A DNA stretch of 50,630 nucleotides, from the NCBI RefSeq assembly GCF_003207825.1, contig NZ_NKTY01000024.1:1-50630 (forward strand), read 5' to 3'. The position numbers were made by a program, and so were the translations under genes. Shown here piece by piece: positions 13,573 through 22,540 of the stretch. The stretch comes from Komagataeibacter saccharivorans (GTDB taxonomy: Bacteria > Pseudomonadota > Alphaproteobacteria > Acetobacterales > Acetobacteraceae). Under the pieces are notes generated by a model. The model was not told the origin of the DNA and did no database searches. It saw only the letters and a program-made list of their open reading frames with translations. Every line of letters starts with the position of its first letter. Within the stretch, counting starts at the first letter, position 1.

Positions 13573-16026
13573 ATGATGTCCCTTGGAGAATATCGCAATC
13601 GAAATTCCCTCCTGTCCGATTTCCTGCCCTGGGCCGCTCTGGTTGAGAAGGGTGTGGTCCTGAACAAGGACGGTTCCTTTCAGCGTACCGCACACATTCG
13701 TGGCCCCGATCTGGATAGCGCCACGCCAGCGGAGCTGGTGGGTGTGACGGGACGACTCAATAATGCCTTGCGGAGATTGGGTTCAGGCTGGGCTGTGTTC
13801 GTGGAGGCACAGCGTGTGCCGGCCACGATCTACCCGGAAAGCAATTTCCCGGACGCCGCCAGTCAGATGGTCGATCTGGAACGCAGGGAGCAGTTCGAGG
13901 ATGAGGGCGCGCATTTCGAGAGCCGGTATTTCCTGACCCTGGTGTGGCTGCCGCCGGCGGAATCATCAGGGCGTGCCGAGCGTTTTCTGTATGAGGGTAG
14001 GGAGCGCGATGGTCCCGATCCGCATGGTATGCTCCATGCGTTCGTGGACCGCACGGATCGGATGCTGGCCCTGCTGGACGGGTTCATGCCCGAGGCGGCA
14101 TGGCTGAACGATGGCGAGACGCTGACCTACCTGCACAGCACCATTTCGACGCGAAACCAGGGCGTCAGGGTGCCGGAAATCCCGATGCACCTCGACGCCC
14201 TGTTGGTCGATCAGCCGCTGTCGGGCGGTCTGGAGCCGAAGCTCGGCGATGCGTATCTGAAAACCCTGACCATCACGGGTTTCCCCAGCCGGACTTTCCC
14301 CGGAATTCTGGATGACCTGAACCGGCTGGCCATGCGCTATCGCTGGTCCACCCGCGCCATCCTGCTGGACAAGACGGACGCCACAAAGGTGCTGACCAAG
14401 ATCCGGCGTCAGTGGTTTGCAAAGCGCAAGAGTATTGCGGCCATTGTCCGCGAAGTCATGACCAATGAGGCATCGGCTCTCGTGGACAATGATGCCGCCA
14501 ACAAGGCGGCCGATGCCGATCTGGCGTTGCAGTCCCTCGGGGCGGACGATGTCGGGCAGGCGTACATCACCGCGACCGTCACGGTCTGGGACGGCTCCGC
14601 GTCGATTGCCGCTGAAAAATTGCGGCTGGTCGAGAAGATCATCCAGGGTCGCGACTTCACCTGCATGGCGGAAAGCCTGAATGCGGTAGAAGCGTGGCTC
14701 GGTTCTTTGCCAGGCCATGTCTACGCCAATGTGCGCCAGCCGCCGGTCTCGACGTTGAACCTGGCGCACATGATTCCGTTGTCGGCGGTCTGGGCTGGCC
14801 CGGAAATGGATGGGCATTTCAAGGCAGCGCCGCTGTTCTACGGCAAGACCGCTGGGGCCACGCCGTTCCGGTTTTCCCTGCATGTCGGCGATGTCGGGCA
14901 TACGCTGATCGCGGGACCAACAGGGGCGGGCAAGTCGGTTCTGCTGGCCCTGATGACCTTGCAGTTCCGGCGTTATCCGGGCGCACAGATCTTCGCCTTC
15001 GATTTCGGCGGGTCCATGCGCGCGGCAACACTCGGCATGGGTGGCGACTGGCATGACCTCGGCGGTGGGCTGACGGATGATCATCCATCGGAAGAACAGG
15101 GCAGCAGCGTCTCACTCCAGCCCCTTGCAGGGATCGACGATCCTGACGAGCGCAAATGGGTCAGTGAATGGCTGGGGCAGATCCTTGTCGGGGAGGGGAT
15201 CACGCTGACGCCGGACGTCAAAGCCCATCTCTGGTCGGCCCTGAATTCCCTGGCATCATCACCCTTCCACGAACGCACAATCTCTGGTCTGGTGGCATTG
15301 CTCCAGTCCAACGCCCTGAAGCAGGCGCTGGCCCCATACTGCCTTGGTGGTCCTTACGGACGCCTCCTTGACGCCGATAATGAGCGTCTGGGGGATGCCG
15401 ATGTCGTGGTGTTCGAAACTGAGGGGCTGATCGGCTCTGGTGCCGCGTCTTCCGTTCTGTCCTATCTGTTCCACCGCATCGAGGGGCGGCTGGACGGTCG
15501 TCCGACCCTGCTGGTCATCGATGAGGGATGGCTGGTCTTGGATGACGGGAATTTCTCCGGTCAGTTGCGCGAGTGGTTGAAAACCCTGCGCAAGAAGAAC
15601 GCCAGTGTCATCTTCGCAACCCAGTCCCTGTCGGATATCGCCAATTCACCCATCGCCCCGGCCGTGGTGGAAAGCTGCCCGACGCGGATCTTCCTGCCCA
15701 ACGAGCGCGCCATCGAGCCGCAGATCATGGCCATCTATCGCGACTTCGGTCTGAATGACCGGCAGATCGTCATCATCGCCCGCGCGGCCTCGAAGCGGGA
15801 GTATTACTGCCAGACCCAGCGTGGCAACCGGCTGTTTGAACTAGGCCTCGGTCCGGTGGCGCTGGCGCTGTGCGCCGCATCCGGCAAGGACGATCATAAG
15901 CTTATCGATGCGGTTCTGGCGGAACATGGGCGGGATGGCTTTCTGCTGGCCTGGTTCGAGGCGCGTGGCGTGTCATGGGCAGCCAATCTTCTGCGTGACG
16001 ATCGCGGATCGGAGGGCATGCCATGA
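13573..16026 (+). CDS. trbE: TrbE, VirB4-type secretion ATPase
   Basis: 817 residues from ATG 13573 (ATG 13576 or 13546 possible); MMSLGEYRNRNSLLSDFLPW is a typical TrbE start. N-terminal CagE/VirB4 region, then the ATPase with Walker A at about 448-455 (GPTGAGKS) and Walker B at about 646-652 (LLVIDEGW). It energises assembly and substrate movement at the inner membrane. It starts 11 bases after trbD and its stop overlaps trbJ. Confidence 0.95.
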   Translation: MMSLGEYRNRNSLLSDFLPWAALVEKGVVLNKDGSFQRTAHIRGPDLDSATPAELVGVTGRLNNALRRLGSGWAVFVEAQRVPATIYPESNFPDAASQMVDLERREQFEDEGAHFESRYFLTLVWLPPAESSGRAERFLYEGRERDGPDPHGMLHAFVDRTDRMLALLDGFMPEAAWLNDGETLTYLHSTISTRNQGVRVPEIPMHLDALLVDQPLSGGLEPKLGDAYLKTLTITGFPSRTFPGILDDLNRLAMRYRWSTRAILLDKTDATKVLTKIRRQWFAKRKSIAAIVREVMTNEASALVDNDAANKAADADLALQSLGADDVGQAYITATVTVWDGSASIAAEKLRLVEKIIQGRDFTCMAESLNAVEAWLGSLPGHVYANVRQPPVSTLNLAHMIPLSAVWAGPEMDGHFKAAPLFYGKTAGATPFRFSLHVGDVGHTLIAGPTGAGKSVLLALMTLQFRRYPGAQIFAFDFGGSMRAATLGMGGDWHDLGGGLTDDHPSEEQGSSVSLQPLAGIDDPDERKWVSEWLGQILVGEGITLTPDVKAHLWSALNSLASSPFHERTISGLVALLQSNALKQALAPYCLGGPYGRLLDADNERLGDADVVVFETEGLIGSGAASSVLSYLFHRIEGRLDGRPTLLVIDEGWLVLDDGNFSGQLREWLKTLRKKNASVIFATQSLSDIANSPIAPAVVESCPTRIFLPNERAIEPQIMAIYRDFGLNDRQIVIIARAASKREYYCQTQRGNRLFELGLGPVALALCAASGKDDHKLIDAVLAEHGRDGFLLAWFEARGVSWAANLLRDDRGSEGMP

Positions 16027-16826
16027 CGGAAAAATCTTTCCGGCTCTGGGCTGAATTTTTCGGTCGCACGAGCGAAAAACAGTTCCGCCGAGGCGTCCTT
16101 CTTACCTCTGCAATGCTGATGGTCGGCGGGGCATTCTCTTTTTTGCGTCCGGCGCACGCCCAGTGGGCGGTGTATGATGGTGCGAATCACGTCCAGAACG
16201 TGCTGATCGCGGCCCGGACGCTCCAGCAGATCGACAACCAGATCACGTCACTGGCCAATCAGGCGCAGATGCTGGTCAATCAGGGACGCAATCTGGCCAG
16301 CCTGCCGCTGTCTACACTCTCGACGTTGCAATCGACGATTTCCCAGACCACGGCACTCCTCGCGCAGGTGCAGAATATCGCCTACAGCGTCCAGTCCGTC
16401 GAGCAGCAGTATCAGCAGGCGTATACGTCCGTCTCTTCAGGTATGTCCGACAGCGCTCTGTTCAGCCAGGCACAGACGCGCTGGCAGAATTCTGTGGGCG
16501 GGTTCGAGGATGCCCTGAAGCTGCAGGCGCGCGTGGTGGGCAATATCCCCAGCGACAGTTCGGCCATGAGCCAGCTTGTGTCCGCCAGCCAGACCTCCAC
16601 GGGAGCCTTGCAGGCGGCTCAGGCCGGGAACCAGCTTCTCGCCCTGCAATCCCGGCAACTGTCCGACATTCAGGCTGAACTCGCCGCCAATGGCCGCGCC
16701 ACCGCCCTGCAACAGGCGCGCGACGCTGCAACGGAAGCCGAAAGCGCGGCGCAGTATCAGCATTTCTCCCAGCATGACGCCTACGTGCCCGGCACCGTGT
16801 CCATGTTCGGCAGCAGCGGGAACTGA
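16023..16826 (+). CDS. trbJ: TrbJ, VirB5-type minor pilus protein
   Basis: 267 residues. A signal peptide (hydrophobic segment around LLTSAMLMVGGAFSFL) is followed by a cleavage-like PAHAQ. The remainder is periplasmic and strongly helical, with Gln- and Ala-rich heptad-like stretches, as in TrbJ/VirB5, which lies at the pilus tip and aids contact. It overlaps trbE by 4 bases. Only 5 bases separate it from trbL, so the entry-exclusion gene trbK that usually sits here is absent. Confidence 0.9.
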   Translation: MTEKSFRLWAEFFGRTSEKQFRRGVLLTSAMLMVGGAFSFLRPAHAQWAVYDGANHVQNVLIAARTLQQIDNQITSLANQAQMLVNQGRNLASLPLSTLSTLQSTISQTTALLAQVQNIAYSVQSVEQQYQQAYTSVSSGMSDSALFSQAQTRWQNSVGGFEDALKLQARVVGNIPSDSSAMSQLVSASQTSTGALQAAQAGNQLLALQSRQLSDIQAELAANGRATALQQARDAATEAESAAQYQHFSQHDAYVPGTVSMFGSSGN

Positions 16827-16831
16827 CCGCC

Positions 16832-18250
16832 ATGGCGATGAGCGACGTTGGCGTTATCGATACCTTCCTGAATACCTTCACCACCACCATCGACAGTGGG
16901 TTCGGTCTGGTGAAAGGGAACGTGATCTCTCTGGCCGGAACGCTGTCGGTGCTGGATATCGCCCTTGCCGGGCTGTTCTGGGCGTGGGCTGCGGATGAGG
17001 ACATCATCCAGCGTCTGGTCAAGAAGACGCTGTATATCGGCTTCTTCGCCTGGATCATCAACGATTTTGATGCGCTCTCGAAGATTGTCTTCGACAGCTT
17101 CGCGGCCCTCGGTCTGAAGGTCGGAGGCGGCAGTCTGGCTCTGGGTGATTTCCTGCGGCCTGGACGTCTTGCGTCCACAGGATTCACGGCGGCGCAGCCC
17201 TTACTGGACTCGGTTCATAATCTCCTTGGTCCCGTCGCCTTCTTTACGAATTTCATCCAGATCTTCGTGCTCTGTCTGTCCTGGCTGATCGTGCTGGCGG
17301 CATTCTTTATTCTGGCGGTGCAGCTCTTTGTCGCCCTGATCGAATTCAAGCTGACGACGCTGGCTGGCTTCGTGCTGATCCCGTTCGCCCTGTTCAATCG
17401 CACCGCCTTTCTGGCCGAGAAGGTGCTGGGCAATGTCGTCTCGTCGGGTGTGAAGATCATGGTGCTGGCGGTCATTTCTGCCATCGCGTCTGTATTGTTC
17501 AAACAGTTCACCGTCTCCTACGGCAGTGATGTTCCCACAATCGGGCAGTCTGTGTCGGTGGTGCTGGCCTCGCTCACGATTGTCGGTCTGTCCATCTATG
17601 GCGGCAGCATCGCCAATGGGCTGATCTCCGGCGCGCCTCAGCTTGGGGCAGGAGCTGCTGTCGGCACTGGCATGGCGGTTGGCGCGATGGGTGCGGCTGC
17701 CGTAGCGGGCGTTGGAGCCGTCGCTTCTGGCGGTGCAGCAGCCGTCGGTGCGACCGCGGCTGCTGCACGCGGTGGGGCCGCGATCGCCGGTGCTGCCACG
17801 TCCGCCTATTCGGCCGGAGCAGCCGGCGCGTCTGGTGGCGCGGGTAGCATGGCTGCCGGGATCGGAGGCATGGGCCGGGCTGTCGGCGGGAATATCGCGA
17901 ATGCCGCCAAAGGGGCGGCCTCGCGTGCAGGCTCATCTCTCAAGGAAAGCTACGCCGCCGGCGGACGCTGGGCCGCGCGTGGGATGGGGGGCGACAGTCC
18001 AGCGGGCGATGGCGGTGACGGCAGTTCATCCGGTGGTGGTGGTGATCCCACGGGTAGCGGCCCTGCTGGCTCTGGTCCGTCTGGCCCCAATGGCGGTTCC
18101 GGTCCGACAACCGGCGGCGAGCCACCGCGCTGGGCACGGAACATGAAACGTCGCAACGCCGCAGCCCATGCCGCCGAGGCGGCCCATGTCATCCGCTCCG
18201 CCGATGGCGGGGGCGGGTCGGCGTCCATCGATCTCTCGGAGAAAGAATGA
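16832..18250 (+). CDS. trbL: TrbL, VirB6-type polytopic channel protein
   Basis: 472 residues from ATG 16832 (ATG 16838 possible). Several membrane helices occupy residues 30-290, including IFVLCLSWLIVLAAFFILAV and VVLASLTIVGLSIYGG. A low-complexity Ala/Gly/Ser-rich tail runs from about 290. TrbL/VirB6 forms part of the inner-membrane DNA conduit. The tail contains many Gly-Ser-Pro repeats and would be extended; similar tails occur in other TrbL proteins. Overlaps trbF by 4 bases. Confidence 0.92.
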   Translation: MAMSDVGVIDTFLNTFTTTIDSGFGLVKGNVISLAGTLSVLDIALAGLFWAWAADEDIIQRLVKKTLYIGFFAWIINDFDALSKIVFDSFAALGLKVGGGSLALGDFLRPGRLASTGFTAAQPLLDSVHNLLGPVAFFTNFIQIFVLCLSWLIVLAAFFILAVQLFVALIEFKLTTLAGFVLIPFALFNRTAFLAEKVLGNVVSSGVKIMVLAVISAIASVLFKQFTVSYGSDVPTIGQSVSVVLASLTIVGLSIYGGSIANGLISGAPQLGAGAAVGTGMAVGAMGAAAVAGVGAVASGGAAAVGATAAAARGGAAIAGAATSAYSAGAAGASGGAGSMAAGIGGMGRAVGGNIANAAKGAASRAGSSLKESYAAGGRWAARGMGGDSPAGDGGDGSSSGGGGDPTGSGPAGSGPSGPNGGSGPTTGGEPPRWARNMKRRNAAAHAAEAAHVIRSADGGGGSASIDLSEKE

Positions 18251-18933
18251 TGTTCCGTCGCTCCACCACACGCTACGGGACCACGCCGGAGCCTGTCACC
18301 CCGTACCAGAAAGCAGCACAGATCTGGGACGACCGCATCGGCTCCGCCCGCGTCCAGGCCCGCAACTGGCGGCTGATGGCCTTCAGCTCATTAGTCCTGT
18401 CCGCCGGACTTGGCGCGGGACTGATCTGGCAGTCCGCGCGCGGCACGATTGTGCCGTGGGTCGTGCAGGTCGATCGGCTGGGGCAGGCGCAGGTCGTAGC
18501 CCCGGCGACAGCGGGTTATGTGCCTGCTGACCCGCAGATCGCCTGGTATCTGGCGCAGTTCATTGGTGATGTCCGCTCCCTGTCATCGGATGCCGTTGTG
18601 GTCCGGCACAACTGGCTGCGGGCCTACGATTTCACCACGACGTCGGGTGCGGTGGCATTGAACGATTATGCCCGTCTCAACGATCCGTTCTCGCGCATCG
18701 GGCATGAGCAGGTCGAGGTGGATATCGCCTCGGTGATCCGCGCCTCGCCCGGCAGTTTCCGTGTCGCCTGGACCGAGCGGCATTATCGCGATGGAGCCTT
18801 TATCGGCACGGAGCGATGGACGGCCATCGTGTCCATCGTGCTGCGAACGCCGCGTGACGCGGATCATCTGCGGAAAAATCCCCTCGGCATCTACGTTTCC
18901 GCCATCAACTGGTCGAAGGAGCTGGGCCAATGA
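18247..18933 (+). CDS. trbF: TrbF, VirB8-type assembly factor
   Basis: 228 residues: a short cytoplasmic N-terminus, one membrane helix at about 40-60 (LMAFSSLVLSAGLGAGLIW) and a periplasmic VirB8-like domain with LNDYARLNDPFSRIG and FRVAWTERHYRDG. Acts as a scaffold for the inner-membrane complex. Start and stop overlap trbL and trbG by 4 bases. Confidence 0.93.
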   Translation: MMFRRSTTRYGTTPEPVTPYQKAAQIWDDRIGSARVQARNWRLMAFSSLVLSAGLGAGLIWQSARGTIVPWVVQVDRLGQAQVVAPATAGYVPADPQIAWYLAQFIGDVRSLSSDAVVVRHNWLRAYDFTTTSGAVALNDYARLNDPFSRIGHEQVEVDIASVIRASPGSFRVAWTERHYRDGAFIGTERWTAIVSIVLRTPRDADHLRKNPLGIYVSAINWSKELGQ

Positions 18934-19931
18934 TCCGTCGTGCTCTTCGTTTTCTTCCTCTGCTGGCCTTGCCTCTGGCGGGCTGCGCGTCGCAGTATCA
19001 TCCGCCGGTCATCCGCTACGATGACGCCGTGCAGGCGACGCGTCTGCCGGACCCGCCGAAACCGGTGCAGGTGGTGGAAGTCCCCAGACCGCTTCCCTTG
19101 CCGGGGCAACTCAAGCCGCTGCCGTCCCGACGCACGGCCCATCCGGCCCTCGAAATTGCTGATCCGACCGCGCAGGTCATGCAGGCCAATCTGGCGGCGC
19201 GGATACAACCCACGCGCGCAGGCTTCATCAACGCGGTGCAGGTCTATCCCTATAGTCCGGGGGCGCTCTATCAAGTTTACACCTCGCCCGGCGAGATTAC
19301 CGACATCATGCTCCAGCAGGGCGAAAAGCTGGTGGGCACGGGGCCGGTGGCCGCCGGCGATACGGTACGCTGGATCATCGGCGATACCGAGAGCGGGGCA
19401 GGGGCGACAAAACGCATCCATATTCTGGTCAAGCCGACGCGGCCGGACCTGACGACCAATCTGATCGTCAACACGGACCGGCGGACTTATCTTGCCGAAC
19501 TGCGTTCTACCCCCGCCACCTATATGGCGTCGGTGTCGTGGGACTATCCCGAGGATGACCTGATCGCCCTGCATCGGCAGGACAGCGCTGCCGATGACGA
19601 GGCGCCCATTGAAACGGGGCTCACTCTCGATGCTCTGAATTTCCGCTACGCCATCCAGCCGGTGAAAGGTGGCACGCCGCCCTGGCTGCCCGGCCGGGCG
19701 TTCGATGATGGTCACAAGGTTTATATCGCCTTTCCGGCCGGCATAGGGCAGGGGGAACTGCCGCCGCTCTTCGTACTGGAGGCCGATGGCGGCCCGGAAC
19801 TGGTCAATTACCGGGTCCGACAGAACTGGATGATCGTGGACCGGCTGTTTGCCGCTGCCGAGCTGCGGCTGGGGGATAAACACTCCGAGCAGCGTGTGCG
19901 GATCGTGCGCACCGATGGACGGCACTCATGA
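18930..19931 (+). CDS. trbG: TrbG, VirB9-type outer-membrane core protein
   Basis: 333 residues. A signal sequence ends in a lipobox (PLAGC, Cys19), so it is probably a lipoprotein. A proline-rich linker follows, then the VirB9/TrbG domain, including GEITDIMLQQGEKLVGTGP, the family's most recognisable block, and NYRVRQNWMIVDRLF near the C-terminus. With TrbI it forms the outer-membrane ring. Overlaps trbF and trbI by 4 bases. Confidence 0.94.
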   Translation: MIRRALRFLPLLALPLAGCASQYHPPVIRYDDAVQATRLPDPPKPVQVVEVPRPLPLPGQLKPLPSRRTAHPALEIADPTAQVMQANLAARIQPTRAGFINAVQVYPYSPGALYQVYTSPGEITDIMLQQGEKLVGTGPVAAGDTVRWIIGDTESGAGATKRIHILVKPTRPDLTTNLIVNTDRRTYLAELRSTPATYMASVSWDYPEDDLIALHRQDSAADDEAPIETGLTLDALNFRYAIQPVKGGTPPWLPGRAFDDGHKVYIAFPAGIGQGELPPLFVLEADGGPELVNYRVRQNWMIVDRLFAAAELRLGDKHSEQRVRIVRTDGRHS

Positions 19932-21130
19932 CGGACGGGCAGGAAGAAGAACGGGATGACAGGGGTGATGGCAGCACGGAAAACGTGCCCCCTGCGGCCC
20001 CGCCGTCACCGCCCGATCTGCGCCTGCGGGCCGAGCGCCCTAGCGTGGTGCGGCTGTCACGTACCGTGGTCTGGTCGCTGGGGGGTGTCGCTATGATCGC
20101 GGTGGCGTTTGCCCTGGGTTATGCGCTGGAAAGCAGTCGTCAGACCGTTCCCCCGGCCGTTAGCCAGGATACGGATGCCCGCCCGTCCGCCGATGGTCTG
20201 GCAGGGCTGCCGTCCGATTATCTCGGCAAAGATGTGCCGAAGCTGGGACCAGCGCTGCCCGGTGATCTGGGGCATACCATCCTGAAAGCACAGGAGCAGG
20301 GAAGGGGAGCGTCCGGTGGCGATGATCGCCGCGCCGCGCAGGAGGTGGAGGCTGCGATCGCCAGCAAATTGTTCGTGCAGACGGGGGACCGGAACCGGGG
20401 CACCGAACAGGCAACGCTACCCGCGCCAGGTGCTTCTGCCTCTCAGGCGAACCCGTCTCCCGCGACCGACGCACAATCTGGCAACCGTGCCTTTCTGGCG
20501 GGACAGCCCGACCGGGCGACGACGAGCCCGGATCGCATCATGCCTCCGGTGTCGCCTTATATCCTCCAGGCGGGCACTGTCATCGCGGGAGCGCTAAACA
20601 CGAAAATCAGCTCCGACCTGCCGGGCCATATTACCGGGCATGTGACCCAGAACGTCTATGACAGCCCTACCGGACGCTATCTTCTGATCCCGCAGGGGAG
20701 CCTGCTGTTTGGAGCCTATAACAGCGGCATCTCTTTCGGGCAGCAGCGCACCCAGATCATCTGGACCCGGCTGATCTTCCCGAATGGTGACAGCCTGGTG
20801 CTGGAGAAGCTGCCGGGGGGCGACGCCATCGGCCAGTCTGGCCTGTCCGATGAGGTCGACAATCACTGGGGGCAACTCTTCAAGGCCGCCATCGTGACCA
20901 CGCTTCTCAGCGTTGGTTCCGAGGCCGGAACCAGCCAGAGCGAGAACAATCTGGCCCAGGCTATCCGCTCCGGCGCCAGCAACGGCTTCTCGATGGTTGG
21001 CAACCGGCTGATCGATCGCAGCCTCAACGTGCAGCCCACGCTCACCGATCGGCCGGGGCTGCCGTTCACCCTCGTCCTCAACCGCGACCTTGTCCTGAAA
21101 CCCTGGCACGCAAAGGAGCCTGCCCCATGA
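19928..21130 (+). CDS. trbI: TrbI, VirB10-type core protein
   Basis: 400 residues: acidic, proline-rich cytoplasmic N-terminus, a membrane helix at about 46-67 (VVWSLGGVAMIAVAFALGYA), a variable periplasmic linker, and the C-terminal VirB10 domain beginning near YILQAGTVIAGAL and including GRYLLIPQGSLLFGAYNSG. VirB10/TrbI proteins span the envelope and couple ATP hydrolysis to channel opening. Overlaps the DUF2274 gene by 4 bases. Confidence 0.95.
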   Translation: MTDGQEEERDDRGDGSTENVPPAAPPSPPDLRLRAERPSVVRLSRTVVWSLGGVAMIAVAFALGYALESSRQTVPPAVSQDTDARPSADGLAGLPSDYLGKDVPKLGPALPGDLGHTILKAQEQGRGASGGDDRRAAQEVEAAIASKLFVQTGDRNRGTEQATLPAPGASASQANPSPATDAQSGNRAFLAGQPDRATTSPDRIMPPVSPYILQAGTVIAGALNTKISSDLPGHITGHVTQNVYDSPTGRYLLIPQGSLLFGAYNSGISFGQQRTQIIWTRLIFPNGDSLVLEKLPGGDAIGQSGLSDEVDNHWGQLFKAAIVTTLLSVGSEAGTSQSENNLAQAIRSGASNGFSMVGNRLIDRSLNVQPTLTDRPGLPFTLVLNRDLVLKPWHAKEPAP

Positions 21131-21360
21131 ACAATCTAAAAATCAGTGCTCTACCCGATGAAAAACCGGTGCGGCTTGTAATTGATCTGCCCGCACCTGT
21201 GCATCGGGATCTTCTGGTTTATGCGGAAGCCATGAATGCCCTGCACCAGCAGAGCGTCACGCCACAGAAACTTGTGGCGCCAATGATCGAGAAATTCATG
21301 CTTTCTGACAGAGCTTTTCTCAGGTGGCGTCAGAAGCGTTCAGGTGCCTCATCGTCCTAA
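21127..21360 (+). CDS. DUF2274 family protein
   Basis: 77 residues beginning MNNLKISALPDEKPVRLVID, with HRDLLVYAEAMNALHQQ and LVAPMIEKFMLSDRAF. DUF2274 proteins are regularly the last gene of such traG-trb operons; they look like short DNA-binding or accessory cytosolic proteins but have no established role. The 3' end overlaps the convergent LysR gene by 41 bases. Confidence 0.85.
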   Translation: MNNLKISALPDEKPVRLVIDLPAPVHRDLLVYAEAMNALHQQSVTPQKLVAPMIEKFMLSDRAFLRWRQKRSGASSS

Positions 21361-22303
21361 CCAGTGTAAGAAATGCCCGTAGCGCTGGATTGTAGTTCTG
21401 GCGTGACCACAGGGCATGAAATGTCAGGAGGATGGGATTACCTGCAAGAGGGAGCAGGCGCACGCCTGGAACCGACAGACTTGTTGTGGCGGCCGAGGTC
21501 AGGGCGACCGCCCGACGGCGCACGACATCAGCCAGCAGGGTGTCTCGCCCGACAATCATATGTTCGATCCGGGGTGGTCCGCCATGTTGTTCGAGATAGG
21601 GAAGGGCCTGCGCCATCAGCCACGATCCCATGCCTTCTCGGCGAACGAGAAAGGTATGATCCGCAAGATCGTTCCATGTTACGGCGTCTTGCATGGCTAG
21701 CGAGTCATGCTCGGAAAGTGCTGCCATCATGATTTCCGTCCATAATGGTATGACGCACAGGATATCATGGGCCAGCGTCCGACGTGGCGGAACATCGGGA
21801 GTAAAGGCAATATCGATCTCGCGTCGTCGCAGGCCGGAGATCAGCAGATCAGGAGCAAATTCGCCTGAGATCAGCCGCGTGTGGGGCGAATATTTTACAA
21901 AATGCTCGAGGATATCGTGCAGAAAGCCGCCTGCGCTGGAGGACTGGACACCGACCATAAGTCGGCTTTCTGTTGAGGTGGGGAGCAGGCTGGTCGGGCG
22001 TAGGGCCTGATTAATCAGACTGACGGCTTCATTGATGACGGAGAGAAACTGTTGTCCCTCGAAGGTGACACGCACGCCGTTACGGCGTTCGAACAGGCGG
22101 AAACCGATAATAGCCTCGAGAGTAGCGATCCGATTGCTGATGGAAGATTGTGAAATCTTCAATGTTTCACCGGCTTTTCGAAAATTACGATGTTCCGCCA
22201 CCGCGAGGGCTTCAATCAGCGAGGTAAGGGATATCCGACCGCTAACGATCAGGCGAAAGAGCGTGTTCCGGTCGGTCTGCGCATCATGCTGCTGTGATTC
22301 CAC
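21320..22303 (-). CDS. LysR-family transcriptional regulator
   Basis: 327 residues. The winged HTH at about residues 25-85 (LTSLIEALAVAEHRNFRKAGETLKISQSSISNRI) is followed by a periplasmic-binding-protein-like effector domain. A LysR gene converging on the trb operon end is common in these elements; its target and ligand are unknown. It could regulate conjugation in response to a metabolite. The 41-base convergent overlap with DUF2274 may cause mutual interference. The 237-base gap to its right (22304-22540) shows no gene; it holds an eight-base inverted repeat (GCCCCTCG/CGAGGGGC, 22458-22488) of uncertain use. Confidence 0.9.
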   Translation of the reverse strand: MESQQHDAQTDRNTLFRLIVSGRISLTSLIEALAVAEHRNFRKAGETLKISQSSISNRIATLEAIIGFRLFERRNGVRVTFEGQQFLSVINEAVSLINQALRPTSLLPTSTESRLMVGVQSSSAGGFLHDILEHFVKYSPHTRLISGEFAPDLLISGLRRREIDIAFTPDVPPRRTLAHDILCVIPLWTEIMMAALSEHDSLAMQDAVTWNDLADHTFLVRREGMGSWLMAQALPYLEQHGGPPRIEHMIVGRDTLLADVVRRRAVALTSAATTSLSVPGVRLLPLAGNPILLTFHALWSRQNYNPALRAFLTLVRTMRHLNASDAT

Positions 22304-22540
22304 AAGACGTGCCTCCGAACAGATTTCTTCAGTTTTACGAAAACTTCTTGAGGAGCTGAATGCGTCTCACGCCTGTTGTCGTGTAGCCTTGCGGATGTTG
22401 CACAAGACCGTCCCATGAGTTTGACATGGCTCGCCCCACGGAAATTGCAGTGAGGCTGCCCCTCGACTTTGGTATGGAAACGAGGGGCAAAATGCTGAAT
22501 TTAATAGGGAAAAGTTACTGTAGTTCAGGGTGGGGAAACT

